A stretch of DNA of 53,204 bases from the NCBI RefSeq assembly GCF_015206815.1, contig NZ_JADEXZ010000040.1, positions 1-53,204 of the forward strand. The letters are read 5' to 3'. This stretch comes from Fortiea sp. LEGE XX443 (lineage in GTDB: Bacteria > Cyanobacteriota > Cyanobacteriia > Cyanobacteriales > Nostocaceae). The notes beneath the pieces are model-generated. The model saw only the letters and a list, made by a program, of their open reading frames with translations, ran no database searches and had not been told where the DNA came from. Positions 1-8,575 of this stretch are shown in pieces. Made by a program: the position numbers and the translations under genes. Each line of letters begins with the position of its first letter. The first letter of the stretch is position 1.

Positions 1-31
1 GCCCCCTGCCCTCTGCCCCCTGCCTCCTATT
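1..31. repeat. G-rich heptamer repeat (GGCAGAG/GGCAGGG type) inside the protease frame
   Basis: On the minus strand this edge reads as copies of GGCAGRG. The same family fills the middle of the small elements at 21322, 25980 and 47343. Here it lies in frame in a coding sequence and continues beyond the window. Confidence 0.6.
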
Positions 32-1345
32 GGACTCCTGACATGGGTTGTTATTCAGCGATGAAGCTTCTATCAATGCGTGATATTGTTGCTGAATTGA
101 CCGCACCATATTAGCATCGACAATAATATCTGCATCTAATATTTCGCCAGTGAGTGGGTTAACACGCATTGGCGCTCTCGCAAAACCTGCATCTAAAGAA
201 TTGAACCAGCGAATAGTATTGTAGCGGACATCTGCTGGATGCCAATCAGCATCATCTGGCATTTGCTGTACTTGAATTGCATTTTGAAATCCGGCTTTTT
301 CAAATGCTTTATTCCACATCAAAACACCTTCACGAATTGCATCACGATATGCTGGTGGTACAGCATTTTCAATCCAAAATACAATCGGTTTTTTAGGTGG
401 AGATAAGGGTGCGTTAGGTTCTGATGGTTCTAGATGCCAACGATTGATATAACGTACAAATGGTTCTTGAATGTTATTTTGAGAAAAATCTTGGAAAGCA
501 GTAATAAAATATCCCACTCTATCATCAGCAAGTCTGGGAATATAACCGTTATTTTCTCGAAGTTGGGAAAAACTATAATGTACCTTCAGGCTAATTGATC
601 TACTATCAGGTACAGTGATTAAATCTGCACCTTCTAATGATGAAAAACCGTAAATTGAATCAATCTCTACGTTTTCAGGAAAACTTTTAACATCACCAAA
701 ATACGATTTACTTTTATCTAAGCGGTAATCAGCTTGCAAAGAATATTTCAAGAAAAAAGTCAAGCCTGGAAAATCCTGCATCAGCAAATCATCCAGGTCA
801 ATTAAAATATTTTTATTGTGCTGATCTATACTGTTAATTGCTAATGAATATAACACCGAATCGCTAAAAGAACGCGCCAGCGATCGCTGTTCTGCTTCAC
901 CTGGCTTTATCCGAAATTTGACATTACGAATTACAAAATGCAAATTATTTTTGACTCGCCGGAAATAAAAGAGAAAATCATCCAGCGGTAATCCACTATA
1001 AATCCCTTTTTCCCCAACCCCAGATTCTAATGTCACTGTAGCTAAATAATTTTGATTTAGCTGTTCGGGTTTAATTACTAAGTAAATCTTGCCTGATTCC
1101 TGATTGCAATAAAAGCTGAAAAGTCCTTCTGGTTTATTGATTTGTTTGACTATTTCACGAAATGGCGGCAATTCTTCTTTGTTATTTTCTTCAATATTAT
1201 CGTTAGTACTCCCTAAATTTTCAACTACTGGGAGTGTGTTTAATTGCTGTAGATACAATGGGTTAGCTTCTACCCAAGCAGTATTTAAGATAAAAAAATA
1301 TAACAATACTATATAGATTGCTAATTTGGCGATCCAGTGTTTCAT
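1..1345 (-). CDS. Zinc-dependent metalloprotease, DUF5117/DUF4953 type (partial, C-terminus off the left edge)
   Basis: The minus strand is open from an ATG at 1345 to the window edge, about 448 codons. The start MKHWIAKLAIYIVLLYFFIL is a signal peptide or membrane anchor, so the enzyme is probably exported. The later part contains AVPPAYRDAIREGVLMWNKA and a stretch around RYNTIRWFNSLDAGFARAP followed by TGEILDADI. This layout is typical of the DUF5117 / DUF4953 (EcxA-like) metalloproteases of cyanobacteria. The zinc motif HExxH should follow the DADI segment and lies outside the window, so activity cannot be judged. The last residues before the edge (CQESNRRQGAEGRG) come from a G-rich heptamer repeat also found between genes here. 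The reading frame stays open through it, but it may be a repeat insertion in the protein. Family call from remembered motifs. Confidence 0.72.
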   Translation of the reverse strand, partial: MKHWIAKLAIYIVLLYFFILNTAWVEANPLYLQQLNTLPVVENLGSTNDNIEENNKEELPPFREIVKQINKPEGLFSFYCNQESGKIYLVIKPEQLNQNYLATVTLESGVGEKGIYSGLPLDDFLFYFRRVKNNLHFVIRNVKFRIKPGEAEQRSLARSFSDSVLYSLAINSIDQHNKNILIDLDDLLMQDFPGLTFFLKYSLQADYRLDKSKSYFGDVKSFPENVEIDSIYGFSSLEGADLITVPDSRSISLKVHYSFSQLRENNGYIPRLADDRVGYFITAFQDFSQNNIQEPFVRYINRWHLEPSEPNAPLSPPKKPIVFWIENAVPPAYRDAIREGVLMWNKAFEKAGFQNAIQVQQMPDDADWHPADVRYNTIRWFNSLDAGFARAPMRVNPLTGEILDADIIVDANMVRSIQQQYHALIEASSLNNNPCQESNRRQGAEGRG

Positions 1346-1835
1346 CCTTTGGTTGTTTAACTGAAGTGGTTATGTATAGAGGAAAAACTGTAGATTGATG
1401 CGCCGTGAGTCAGCTTCCCCAAGACTTCTGCGATACTTAGTACTGACAAACTGTGTAAATTCACTGGTTCTAGCCGCACAAAGATTAGATGTCTTGTGAT
1501 TGATACGTAGAATTTTTGAGGATTTTTTGTTTATCAGATGAAGTTAATTGTATCTTAAGGTAGATATTTTTTGCATCTTAAGATATATGTTTTTTTAAAT
1601 ATATATTGTATCTAAGTTAAAAGAATGTATGTGTTGCTACAGTATCTAAATCTCTTCGTAAACAGCAAGATCCCTGATTTTTTCCAGGATGCTAAATTTA
1701 ACGCTCAATTCAATCTGTATTCATATTGGAGCTTTTAATAGTGTTGCGTTTTAACGAGTCTTAATATGGGGTAGATGCAAGATAGTGACTATATATTTTG
1801 GGCAAACTAAAATAGCCAAATTATTCAAACACACA
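1346..1835. other. AT-rich intergenic region with repeated ATCTTAAG/ATCTAAG boxes
   Basis: No convincing gene. TATCTTAAG (1551-1559) and CATCTTAAG (1574-1582) are spaced 23 bp apart. TATCTAAG follows near 1609 and a similar box near 1642. These may be regulator sites for the divergent genes on either side; no regulator can be named. Confidence 0.3.
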
Positions 1836-2501
1836 ATGAAAAAGCTGCTATTTTACCAAAAATTATCGTTAAGCTTGCTAGTTTTTACTGCTTTACTCAC
1901 GACATGTAAACTATCTCAAGCATCGACTTTATCAACTTCTGCTCAAACACTAGCCGTGAAGGAAGGTAAAATCATCGCTTGCGGCAAAAATAGGCGGCAA
2001 GATGACTCACTTATCAATTACGATAGTGATGGAATTCTCGAAGAATGTGTGATTGGTACTTCTTCTTTGCCAAAACAAATTAATGAGACTGTATCAACCG
2101 AAAAAGAAGAAATAAAGACTGAAACCCCAGAAGAAATTCTTGATGCACTCATGCAGTCTCTTGCAGAAATGACTGAAGGTTGCGATGAAGCGATAAAAGT
2201 TAAAGCAGGGATAAGTTACAGAATTTGTACAATCAATAACGAACCAGTCACAGCTTCCGAAACGCTTTCAGAGGTAGGAGACGGTATAGGTTTCTGGTTT
2301 AAAAATAGCAAAGTTGTGGCAATCCGATATTTCCACTCAGGAGAAACACTCTTCTTTGATGATGAAAAATTAATTGCTAAATTTTCTGATAACCAGGAAC
2401 TACAAGGTAACTTCACTGATGAAGAACGCCGAGAGGCTGAGACTTTAGCAAAAGATGGCTATCAAACAATTTTTCAAGCTTTTGCAGCCGAAGCCGATTA
2501 A
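1836..2501 (+). CDS. Exported protein of unknown function (221 aa)
   Basis: The open frame begins at a GTG at 1785, but the ATG at 1836 gives a clean signal peptide: MKKLLFYQ, a hydrophobic core (LSLSLLVFTALLTT) and a likely cleavage site after LSQA. That start was chosen, although no ribosome-binding site is obvious. A cysteine at the end of the hydrophobic stretch (LTTC) is not a good lipobox. The mature part has an acidic middle (EKEEIKTETPEEIL) and a C-terminal part with SYRICTINNEPV and GFWFKNSKVVAIRYFHSGE, which suggests small beta strands. Four cysteines after the signal peptide could form disulfides. I do not recognise the family. It stands alone between an AT-rich leader and a repeat-filled spacer. 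Confidence 0.7.
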   Translation: MKKLLFYQKLSLSLLVFTALLTTCKLSQASTLSTSAQTLAVKEGKIIACGKNRRQDDSLINYDSDGILEECVIGTSSLPKQINETVSTEKEEIKTETPEEILDALMQSLAEMTEGCDEAIKVKAGISYRICTINNEPVTASETLSEVGDGIGFWFKNSKVVAIRYFHSGETLFFDDEKLIAKFSDNQELQGNFTDEERREAETLAKDGYQTIFQAFAAEAD

Positions 2502-2560
2502 GTTTCTTATTTTATAGATTTTTAAATCATCCGCAGATTAGCCAAGAAGATGCAAGGGAG

Positions 2561-2597
2561 AGGTGACAGGTGACAGGTGACAGGTGACAGGTGACAG
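2561..2597. repeat. Tandem heptamer repeat, five copies of AGGTGAC
   Basis: Five perfect 7-bp units run from 2561 to 2595, followed by AG. It belongs to the short tandemly repeated heptamers of heterocystous cyanobacteria. The same GGTGACAGG words occur at the ends of the elements at 28334, 45036 and 52143. Confidence 0.9.
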
Positions 2598-2613
2598 CCA
2601 GTAGGGTGCGTCA

Positions 2614-2650
2614 GTAGGGTGCGTTATCGCGTCAGCGTAACACACCCTAC
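2614..2650. repeat. Hairpin repeat GTAGGGTG...CACCCTAC
   Basis: A 13-bp stem with one mismatch (GTAGGGTGCGTTA against TAACACACCCTAC) encloses a short loop. A partial duplicate of the left arm lies at 2601-2610. This is a common cyanobacterial intergenic palindrome and may terminate transcription. Confidence 0.7.
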
Positions 2651-2823
2651 CAGATTCAAGCCTATTGTGGATCAGGTTTTTCCGACTTGTGTATACACCG
2701 TAGCCGCGTCGGAGAGGGGTTTTTTCAGTATTAATGAATTGGTGTTCTATAGGTTTTGTGTTTATGTCCTAATCACCTTATCTGTTGCTATAAGCTAACA
2801 ATCTGACTTTAATTTTAACCAGA

Positions 2824-2902
2824 GGCGTTGCTGATTTCAGAGACAAGAAAACTTCTGAAAGTGAAAATTTTCAGTCTGTTCTATCCTACTTTTAGCAACG
2901 CC
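2824..2902. repeat. Small inverted-repeat element (79 bp, ends GGCGTTGCT/AGCAACGCC)
   Basis: Perfect 9-bp inverted ends flank 79 bp just downstream of glnB. The end GGCGTTGCTGA resembles the left end of the larger elements at 15149 and 26168, so this could be a shortened relative. No target duplication is visible. Confidence 0.45.
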
Positions 2903-2920
2903 CACTATTTGATAAACAAC

Positions 2921-2940
2921 AGACGCGATCGCTCGCGTCT
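2921..2940. terminator. Possible hairpin terminator after glnB
   Basis: AGACGCGA (2921-2928) and TCGCGTCT (2933-2940) form a perfect 8-bp stem with a 4-nt loop 10 bp beyond the glnB stop. It contains a HIP1 octamer. There is no strong T-run on the minus strand, so its role as a terminator is inferred from position. Confidence 0.4.
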
Positions 2941-2950
2941 CTATTTAGCC

Positions 2951-3307
<357 letters not shown>

Positions 3308-3384
3308 TTAATAGGTTTGTTTATCTATCTAACCAGATCCACTGTCTGACACTCTTACCAATACCGCGATTACAAAAACATAAT

Positions 3385-3398
3385 GTAATAATTGCAAC
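3385..3398 (-). promoter_or_regulatory. NtcA-like box upstream of glnB
   Basis: On the minus strand the site reads GTT-N8-TAC, one base off the NtcA consensus GTA-N8-TAC, about 96 bp before the glnB start codon. A clear TAN3T -10 box at the usual spacing is not obvious (the nearest is the weak TATTGG). NtcA control of glnB is known in cyanobacteria; use of this site is inferred. Confidence 0.35.
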
Positions 3399-3567
3399 TT
3401 TTTTTAAAGTGTATGATGTTTGTATATGCAGTTTTGGCACCACAGATTGATGACCGAAAGCAGTAGGAGAGCAAGCAAGCGGGGCGCAGCGAGAAACGTG
3501 CTTTGTGCAACTCAAAAATAGAAAAATTCTATGTTTAAGTATATTTGTTAACAATTTAGAACAGATG

Positions 3568-4152
3568 TTAGCGACTTTGATGTTCAAACAAAGGTCGCAC
3601 AATCAAATACCCAGCACCAAAAGCGGTAAGCATAACTAACAAAATAGTAATAACTAACCACCAGCCATTAAATTCTTTCTTTTCTGCTGCCATAGAAGGA
3701 TAATAACTGACTGGCCGTTCTTCAATAAAGACTGTTTCTGGTAAGTCAGAATTTATTTCTAGTACAGGTACAGAAAAATCAGAACGGCGTTTGGCTTTAG
3801 GCGCTTCAGGTGGACGTGGACGTGCTTCCTTTTTCGGCTGCTTGGCTGGATTTTTCACTTCACCAACCGCACGAGGAGGATGGCTACTATCATTACCCTG
3901 TGTACCACGGAAATCTACTAGCTTTTGCAAGTGTGAAACAGATTCCAAGACTTTGGTAATTTCTTGGCGGAGGAACTGATTTTCTTGCGCTAGTTGTTGA
4001 TTTTTTGCGGTGAGTGCATCTAATTTTGCCTGGCTTGCTTGCAACTCTGCTGCCAATTCCCGATATACGTACAGTGGCACAGAGGACGGATAATTTTGAG
4101 AAGCAGGCCGTTTTGCAGGGTGGCTATGAACATCTGCTGTCGTTGTTCGCAT
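3568..4152 (-). CDS. Coiled-coil protein with C-terminal membrane anchor, unknown function (194 aa)
   Basis: Residues about 30-80 form a strong coiled coil (LAAELQASQAKLDALTAKNQ onward, then QEITKVLESVSHLQKL). A basic, proline-rich linker follows (NPAKQPKKEARPRPPEAPKA). One transmembrane helix lies near the C-terminus (WWLVITILLVMLTAFGAGYL) with a short basic tail. A tail-anchored topology with the coiled coil in the cytoplasm is likely. It looks like a conserved cyanobacterial hypothetical; I do not recognise a named family. The start MRTTTADVHSHPAKR is the only good ATG. It lies between glnB and thiD on the same strand, with gaps too large to argue for one operon. Confidence 0.75.
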   Translation of the reverse strand: MRTTTADVHSHPAKRPASQNYPSSVPLYVYRELAAELQASQAKLDALTAKNQQLAQENQFLRQEITKVLESVSHLQKLVDFRGTQGNDSSHPPRAVGEVKNPAKQPKKEARPRPPEAPKAKRRSDFSVPVLEINSDLPETVFIEERPVSYYPSMAAEKKEFNGWWLVITILLVMLTAFGAGYLIVRPLFEHQSR

Positions 4153-4342
4153 CGGTGAATTGGTATCAAAAATTAAGGTAATGAAATTGTACAGAGATGC
4201 TATCAGAAATAAATAAATCTGAAACTATGCCCAAGAATAATAGAAAAATGCCGAGATAGCAAAGATTTTTTTCGGTTGAGTCACCACCCGAAATTCATCT
4301 TAACAAGCAACTAACAACTTATAATATTCCACAAAGCACAGG

Positions 4343-5164
4343 TCAATTTCGTAACAAAGAAAAAAAGTGTCCTACAGGGCCTTGACCGTTGCCAATACTG
4401 AGAGAGTAAGTGAGTGCAGTTGTAACATATTCTTTTGCCTGTTTGACAGATATTAACAAATCCTTGCCCATTGCTAAATTAGCTGCGATCGCTGCTGATA
4501 ATGTACAACCAGTACCGTGGGTATTTTGCGTGTCTACTTGCTGTGTTGTCAAAATTTCTAAACGGTTGCCATCAAACCAGATATCCACCCCACGGGCATT
4601 TCCCTGCATTCCGCCACCCTTGACTAACACTGTCTTAGCTTTTAAATTGCGGTGAATGGTTTGAGCAGCTGCTCTCATATCATCCAAAGAATTAATCGGC
4701 AAACCACTCAAAATCTGTGCCTCGTAGCGGTTAGGTGTGATAATAATTGCTTTAGGAATTAGTTGTTGGCGCAAAGTCTTAATGGCATCATCATCAATTA
4801 ACTGCGCCCCAGTGCGGGATACCATCACTGGGTCAACTACTAAATTACTAATTTCTAAAGCTTCCACTTGCTGGGCAACAGCAGCGATAATGTCTTGGTT
4901 CAACAACATTCCCGTTTTTGCTGCTTGCACGCCAATATCTTCTACTACAGCTTGCATTTGGGCTACAACTGCCTCTGGGGGCATAGCATCAACCCGCGCC
5001 ACTCCCAAGGTATTTTGCGCTGTGACGCAAGTAATAGCGCTAGTACCGTGGACACAATGAAAAGCAAAGGTGCGTAAATCAGCTTGAATTCCCGCACCAC
5101 CACCACTATCAGAACCAGCAATGGTTAAAGCAACGGGTATTTTAAATGTTGTTTCAGTGTTCAC
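4343..5164 (-). CDS. thiD: Hydroxymethylpyrimidine / phosphomethylpyrimidine kinase
   Basis: ThiD phosphorylates HMP and then HMP-P to give the pyrimidine half of thiamine diphosphate. The 273-residue protein shows the ribokinase-fold N-terminal signature VALTIAGSDSGGGAGIQADL at about residues 11-30. It also has DPVMVSRTGAQLI in the middle and the C-terminal glycine-rich NTHGTGCTLSAAIAANL, with the catalytic Asp replaced in the expected way for HMP kinases (GTGC). Length and motifs are complete. The gene is alone. No TPP riboswitch was seen in the 100 bases upstream, which carry GC-rich repeat debris near 5225-5265. Confidence 0.95.
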   Translation of the reverse strand: MNTETTFKIPVALTIAGSDSGGGAGIQADLRTFAFHCVHGTSAITCVTAQNTLGVARVDAMPPEAVVAQMQAVVEDIGVQAAKTGMLLNQDIIAAVAQQVEALEISNLVVDPVMVSRTGAQLIDDDAIKTLRQQLIPKAIIITPNRYEAQILSGLPINSLDDMRAAAQTIHRNLKAKTVLVKGGGMQGNARGVDIWFDGNRLEILTTQQVDTQNTHGTGCTLSAAIAANLAMGKDLLISVKQAKEYVTTALTYSLSIGNGQGPVGHFFSLLRN

Positions 5165-5264
5165 CGTTCGTGCAATCGAGAATGAGTTTGGTGAAATAGA
5201 TGAAATAAAGGAGAGTATCTAAGCAGGCATTGGCGTTCCGCCCACCGTAGGCGACCGCTACAAC

Positions 5265-5525
5265 TTAGACAGTAGCCAAATCATAATGCAAAACTAAAAT
5301 TTCATTGATTTTTAAGACAGCCATTGCATATTCACACCCTTGGGTATCAGCAAATTCAACTAAGTAATTAGTCTCGTCTCTTTCCTCATATACTTCTACA
5401 ATTGTTCCCACTTGTCCATTTGGTAAATTTTCCATAGAAAGAGCATCCGATTCTACCAGAGTTAATCACTCGATTGGAATAGGATTAAGAGTGGCAACAG
5501 TATCCAAAAGTTTAGGTTTAGTCAT
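5265..5525 (-). pseudogene. DUF4926-family gene interrupted by one in-frame TGA
   Basis: Reading down the minus strand from the ATG at 5525 gives MTKPKLLDTVATLNPIPIE, then TGA at 5466-5468. The frame then continues for 66 codons, including ENLPNGQVGTIVEVYEE, YLVEFADTQGCEYAMAVLKI and LHYDLATV, to a normal stop at 5265. The whole 86-codon frame matches the layout of DUF4926 proteins (small SH3-like domains, often near toxin-antitoxin genes). The only defect is this codon, which a single C-to-T change from CGA would explain. An internal ATG at 5435 could still give a 56-residue product. Sequencing error or readthrough cannot be excluded. Confidence 0.75.
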
Positions 5526-5644
5526 TGCCCATAAGATTGTCTCAATAGAATACAAAGATTATCATGCGATCGCTCCCACCTCACTTTACAACCCAGATTT
5601 CCGGTAAAATCAAGTTCGGAGGATTGTGAATCGGGAGACTAGGG

Positions 5645-6373
5645 TTGCCTACACTTGGAGTTAACATTGACCATATCGCCACCATCCGACAAGCGCGGCG
5701 GACGGTGGAACCAGACCCTGTAGCGGCGGCTGTACTGGCAGAGTTAGGAGGTGCAGATGGTATTACCATACATTTACGGGAAGACAGGCGACATATCCAA
5801 GACCGGGATGTGCGTTTATTGCGGCAAACAGTGAGAACGCATCTTAATTTAGAAATGGCCGCTACAGAAGAAATGCTGGCGATCGCTCTTGACATTAAAC
5901 CAGATTATGTGACTCTAGTCCCTGAAAAACGGGAAGAAGTCACCACCGAAGGCGGACTCAATATTGTTGGGCAAATTGCTAGAATAGGTGAGATTGTCGA
6001 TAAATTGCAAAATGCTGGCATTCCTGTTAGTTTATTTATCGATGCTGAACCTGCACAAATCGAAGCATCTGTCAAAGTGCAGGCAAAATTTATTGAGTTG
6101 CACACCGGGCAGTATGCTGAAGCTAAAGATGAAACCACTCGCCAGCAAGAGTTAGCTGTATTAGCTACAGGGTGTGAGCAAGCAATTAAAGCTGGATTAC
6201 GGGTAAATGCTGGTCATGGACTCACCTACTGGAACGTTTATCCTGTGGCTGCTCTTCCCGGAATGGAAGAACTAAACATCGGTCATACTATCATCAGTCG
6301 GGCAGCTTTAGTCGGGATGGAAAGAGCAGTCCGGGAAATGAAACAAGCTATGAGAGTGCTGAGTTCTGAGTAA
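5645..6373 (+). CDS. pdxJ: Pyridoxine 5'-phosphate synthase
   Basis: PdxJ condenses 1-deoxyxylulose 5-phosphate with 3-amino-2-oxopropyl phosphate to make pyridoxine 5'-phosphate. The start is a TTG at 5645, supported by GGGAG at 5633-5637 and by an in-frame stop just upstream. The protein opens [18 protein letters not shown] and contains [25 protein letters not shown], the conserved [15 protein letters not shown] and [11 protein letters not shown]. At 242 residues the length is normal. The last codons (encoding RVLSSE) and the stop lie inside a copy of the GTGCTGAG repeat whose inverted partner is at 6437-6455, so the C-terminus is repeat-derived. Identification is secure. Confidence 0.96.
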   Translation: MPTLGVNIDHIATIRQARRTVEPDPVAAAVLAELGGADGITIHLREDRRHIQDRDVRLLRQTVRTHLNLEMAATEEMLAIALDIKPDYVTLVPEKREEVTTEGGLNIVGQIARIGEIVDKLQNAGIPVSLFIDAEPAQIEASVKVQAKFIELHTGQYAEAKDETTRQQELAVLATGCEQAIKAGLRVNAGHGLTYWNVYPVAALPGMEELNIGHTIISRAALVGMERAVREMKQAMRVLSSE

Positions 6374-6455
6374 AGCAAAAAGTACTAAGTAGTTTTGCAC
6401 TCAGTAAATACCCCGCCAAGTTAGGAGCAGTCTTTTAACTCAGCACTCAGCACTT
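6356..6455. repeat. Inverted pair of GTGCTGAG-type repeats across the pdxJ stop codon
   Basis: The left arm (6356-6373) encodes the PdxJ C-terminus. The right arm (6437-6455) is its near-perfect reverse complement (TTAACTCAGCACTCAGCAC). The same family occurs at 37924, 39167 and 43845-43995. Confidence 0.7.
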
Positions 6456-6491
6456 ATTTATCAAGAGGGGTTGTAACTGCGAAATCCAGAA

Positions 6492-6511
6492 AGAAGTATG
6501 AAGTGTGAAGT
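6492..6511. repeat. Heptamer repeat AAGTATG/AAGTGTG
   Basis: Three units lie just before the next gene and create a spurious ATG and open frame upstream of its real start. The same units occur at 7695-7724 and, inverted, at 8551-8575. Confidence 0.7.
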
Positions 6512-6575
6512 CAATTTTTCAGATTTTAACTTCAACTTTCAGCCTTCGTTGGTTAAATTTTCAACTAAAACTTTT

Positions 6576-7295
6576 ATGACCTCAACACAATCTGATAACC
6601 TTCCGCTTTGGGTACAAGATAGAGATAAAGTTATCGCCGCCAGCGCTGATGTCGAGTGGCGCTATCAAACACCTCCTGATTATTCTCGTTCTAAAGAAAA
6701 TCTTGCTCAAGAGAGTGTATGTAATCATATTGAAGGTTCATTAGAAGCGATCGTCCAGAATTTAGTGCGAACCTTCGAGATGGAGGTATCTTTTAAATCT
6801 AACCCAGAACAGTGGTTAGCAGTTGTGAGTGACAAGTTTCGTGTCAGTACCAATGGTGGGGCAGAGTACACAGCAGCAGATTTATCAGCCCAAGGTACTT
6901 ACAATTTATTTATGGCTGATTCCGAACATTACAAAGCTTCCCAAGAAAGCTTTGAATCATCAGCTAAAATCTTCCACACAACATTTCCCCAAGGATTTCC
7001 TTGGGAAGTACTGGAAGTGTTCTCAGGGCCACCAAACGTAGCATTCAAATGGCGACACTGGGGACATTTTAAAGGTGCATATCAAGCCTATACACCCACT
7101 GGAGAGACAGTTGAAATTGTCGGGATGAGCATTGCTCGTGTCACCGATGATTTAAAGATTATTTCCGTGGAACACTATTTTGACAACATGCTGTTCTTAG
7201 AAAAACTAACAGCAGCTGGCAAACAAACAAATAGTGAAACCAAAGGAAGTGCTTGTCCCTTCAGTTCTTGGTTCCAAAAATTCCGTAAGAGTTAA
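6576..7295 (+). CDS. SnoaL-like / ester cyclase-type protein (239 aa)
   Basis: The frame extends up to 6498, but the first 26 codons there come from a heptamer repeat, so the ATG at 6576 (MTSTQSDNLPLWVQDRDK) was chosen. The C-terminal third, residues about 140-220, reads like a SnoaL-type cone-shaped alpha+beta fold: WRHWGHFKGAYQAYTPTGE, then VEIVGMSIARVTDDLKI and VEHYFDNMLFLEKL. Related proteins bind or turn over small hydrophobic or polyketide-like molecules, but no substrate can be read from the sequence. The N-terminal half (CNHIEGSLEAIVQNLVRTFE) may be a second, diverged copy of the fold. It lies upstream of ycf54 on the same strand with a 63-bp gap. Confidence 0.65.
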   Translation: MTSTQSDNLPLWVQDRDKVIAASADVEWRYQTPPDYSRSKENLAQESVCNHIEGSLEAIVQNLVRTFEMEVSFKSNPEQWLAVVSDKFRVSTNGGAEYTAADLSAQGTYNLFMADSEHYKASQESFESSAKIFHTTFPQGFPWEVLEVFSGPPNVAFKWRHWGHFKGAYQAYTPTGETVEIVGMSIARVTDDLKIISVEHYFDNMLFLEKLTAAGKQTNSETKGSACPFSSWFQKFRKS

Positions 7296-7358
7296 TTATT
7301 CTGGGTACAGGAGTAATACTGTACCCTTAAATCACTCGTTAGTAACCCAAGGATAAAA

Positions 7359-7688
7359 ATGCAAACATATTATTACGTTTTGGCCAGCCAACGCTTTCTC
7401 ATACAAGAAGAACCTTTAGACGAAGTGCTGAAAGAACGCACGCGCCATTACCACGAAAATGAGAAACAAATTGATTTTTGGTTAGTTCAACAACCAGCTT
7501 TCGTAGAAGCGCCAGAAATGGCAGAAGTTAAGGCTAAGTGTCCCAAACCCGCAGCTGCAATTATTTCTACAAATCCCCAATTTATTACCTGGCTGAAACT
7601 ACGATTAGAATACGTAATTACAGGAGAATTTCATGCGCCTTCTGTAACAATCCCTGATCCTTTAGCATCGCTTGTGGCTATTTCCTAG
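7359..7688 (+). CDS. ycf54: Ycf54, assembly factor of Mg-protoporphyrin IX monomethylester oxidative cyclase
   Basis: Ycf54 (DUF2488) is needed to accumulate and run the aerobic cyclase AcsF/CycI, which makes protochlorophyllide in chlorophyll synthesis. The protein is a close match in length (109 aa) and sequence to the family: TYYYVLASQRFL, EPLDEVLKERTRHYHE, IDFWLVQQPAFVEAPEMAEV, CPKPAAAIISTNPQFI and LKLRLEYVITGEF. A good ribosome-binding site (AAGGA) stands before the ATG. It follows the SnoaL-like gene and is followed by a heptamer repeat. Its presence confirms an oxygenic phototroph. Confidence 0.95.
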   Translation: MQTYYYVLASQRFLIQEEPLDEVLKERTRHYHENEKQIDFWLVQQPAFVEAPEMAEVKAKCPKPAAAIISTNPQFITWLKLRLEYVITGEFHAPSVTIPDPLASLVAIS

Positions 7689-7694
7689 TCCACT

Positions 7695-7724
7695 AAAGTA
7701 TGAAGTGTGAAGTGTGAAGTATGA
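7695..7724. repeat. Tandem heptamer repeat AAGTATG/AAGTGTG, four units
   Basis: Four 7-bp units follow the ycf54 stop. They are the same family as 6492-6511. Confidence 0.85.
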
Positions 7725-7844
7725 ATTAAAATTACCCCGACTACAAGAACTTGGTATGTAAAGATTTTTTCATCCTTCATCCTTTAGACTTCAGACTTTT
7801 TAGTGACCAATTACTAAAATAAAACTTCTTAAAAAATCTAGCTT

Positions 7845-8498
7845 ATGCGTGCCAATTTTGTGCAGAGGGTTAAGACTGTATCCAGTGCATTGGTAATAGC
7901 GATCGCCAGCTTAATCAATAGTACGACTTTTGTCAGCGCTCAACAAAAAATTCCCGTATGCCAACCACCAAACCCTGGGGAATATTTGTTACTAGTAATT
8001 AGCCCCACAGCCGAATATCAAAGACAATTACGAAGTGCTTTACCCAATGAAATTTCCACTACTACTTGTCAATATCTCACCGACACAGTGACACGGATAG
8101 GCGGTTTTAACAAAATTGAAGATGCTAATCGTTGGGCAAGATATATCAATAATATTGTTGGATTGTCTGCCATCATCACTACACGACCTGCCGAAGTTGC
8201 TCAACAACCAGCAACAGTACCAACAGTTAGCTATAATCCCCAACCACTAGGACAAGGTTACGCCGTATTGGTGGATTATTTTAACCGTCCAGAACTAGCC
8301 AATAGCGTGCAGCAAGTCGTAGGAAGTAACATAGGTTTTGCTTCCTACGGACAGCGCCCCTACTTGCTGGCAACTCATACCAGCAACCAACAACAGGCTT
8401 ACAACACACTACAGAAACTCAACGAGCGTGGCTTTTTCGCCATCTTAGTTGATAGTCGAAAAGTAATATTACTGCGTTCAGCCGTGCGCCTACAGTAG
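7845..8498 (+). CDS. Exported protein with two SPOR-like repeats, unknown function (217 aa)
   Basis: A signal peptide (VSSALVIAIASLINSTTFVSA, about residues 12-32) is followed by a mature part with two related modules. The first (residues about 45-110) has GEYLLLVISPT, then RIGGFNKIEDANRWARYINN. The second (about 135-215) has GQGYAVLVDYFNRPELANSV, GFASYGQRPYLLATHT, then QQAYNTLQKLNERGFFAILVD. The pattern of a short strand, a helix with aromatic residues and a final strand is like SPOR domains, which bind denuded septal glycan, but the match is by eye only. It seems to be a conserved cyanobacterial envelope protein. It is convergent with the DUF212 gene. Confidence 0.7.
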   Translation: MRANFVQRVKTVSSALVIAIASLINSTTFVSAQQKIPVCQPPNPGEYLLLVISPTAEYQRQLRSALPNEISTTTCQYLTDTVTRIGGFNKIEDANRWARYINNIVGLSAIITTRPAEVAQQPATVPTVSYNPQPLGQGYAVLVDYFNRPELANSVQQVVGSNIGFASYGQRPYLLATHTSNQQQAYNTLQKLNERGFFAILVDSRKVILLRSAVRLQ

Positions 8499-8550
8499 CC
8501 AGTTCAAAAAGGCAAAAGTTAAAAGAAAGAATGTTTATCTTGCAAGATTT

Positions 8551-8575
8551 TCATACTTCATACTTCATACTTCAG
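8551..8575. repeat. Heptamer repeat TACTTCA, inverted relative to 7695-7724, overlapping the DUF212 stop
   Basis: Three units of CATACTTCA-type sequence run into the stop codon of the minus-strand gene at 8572-8574. Confidence 0.7.
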
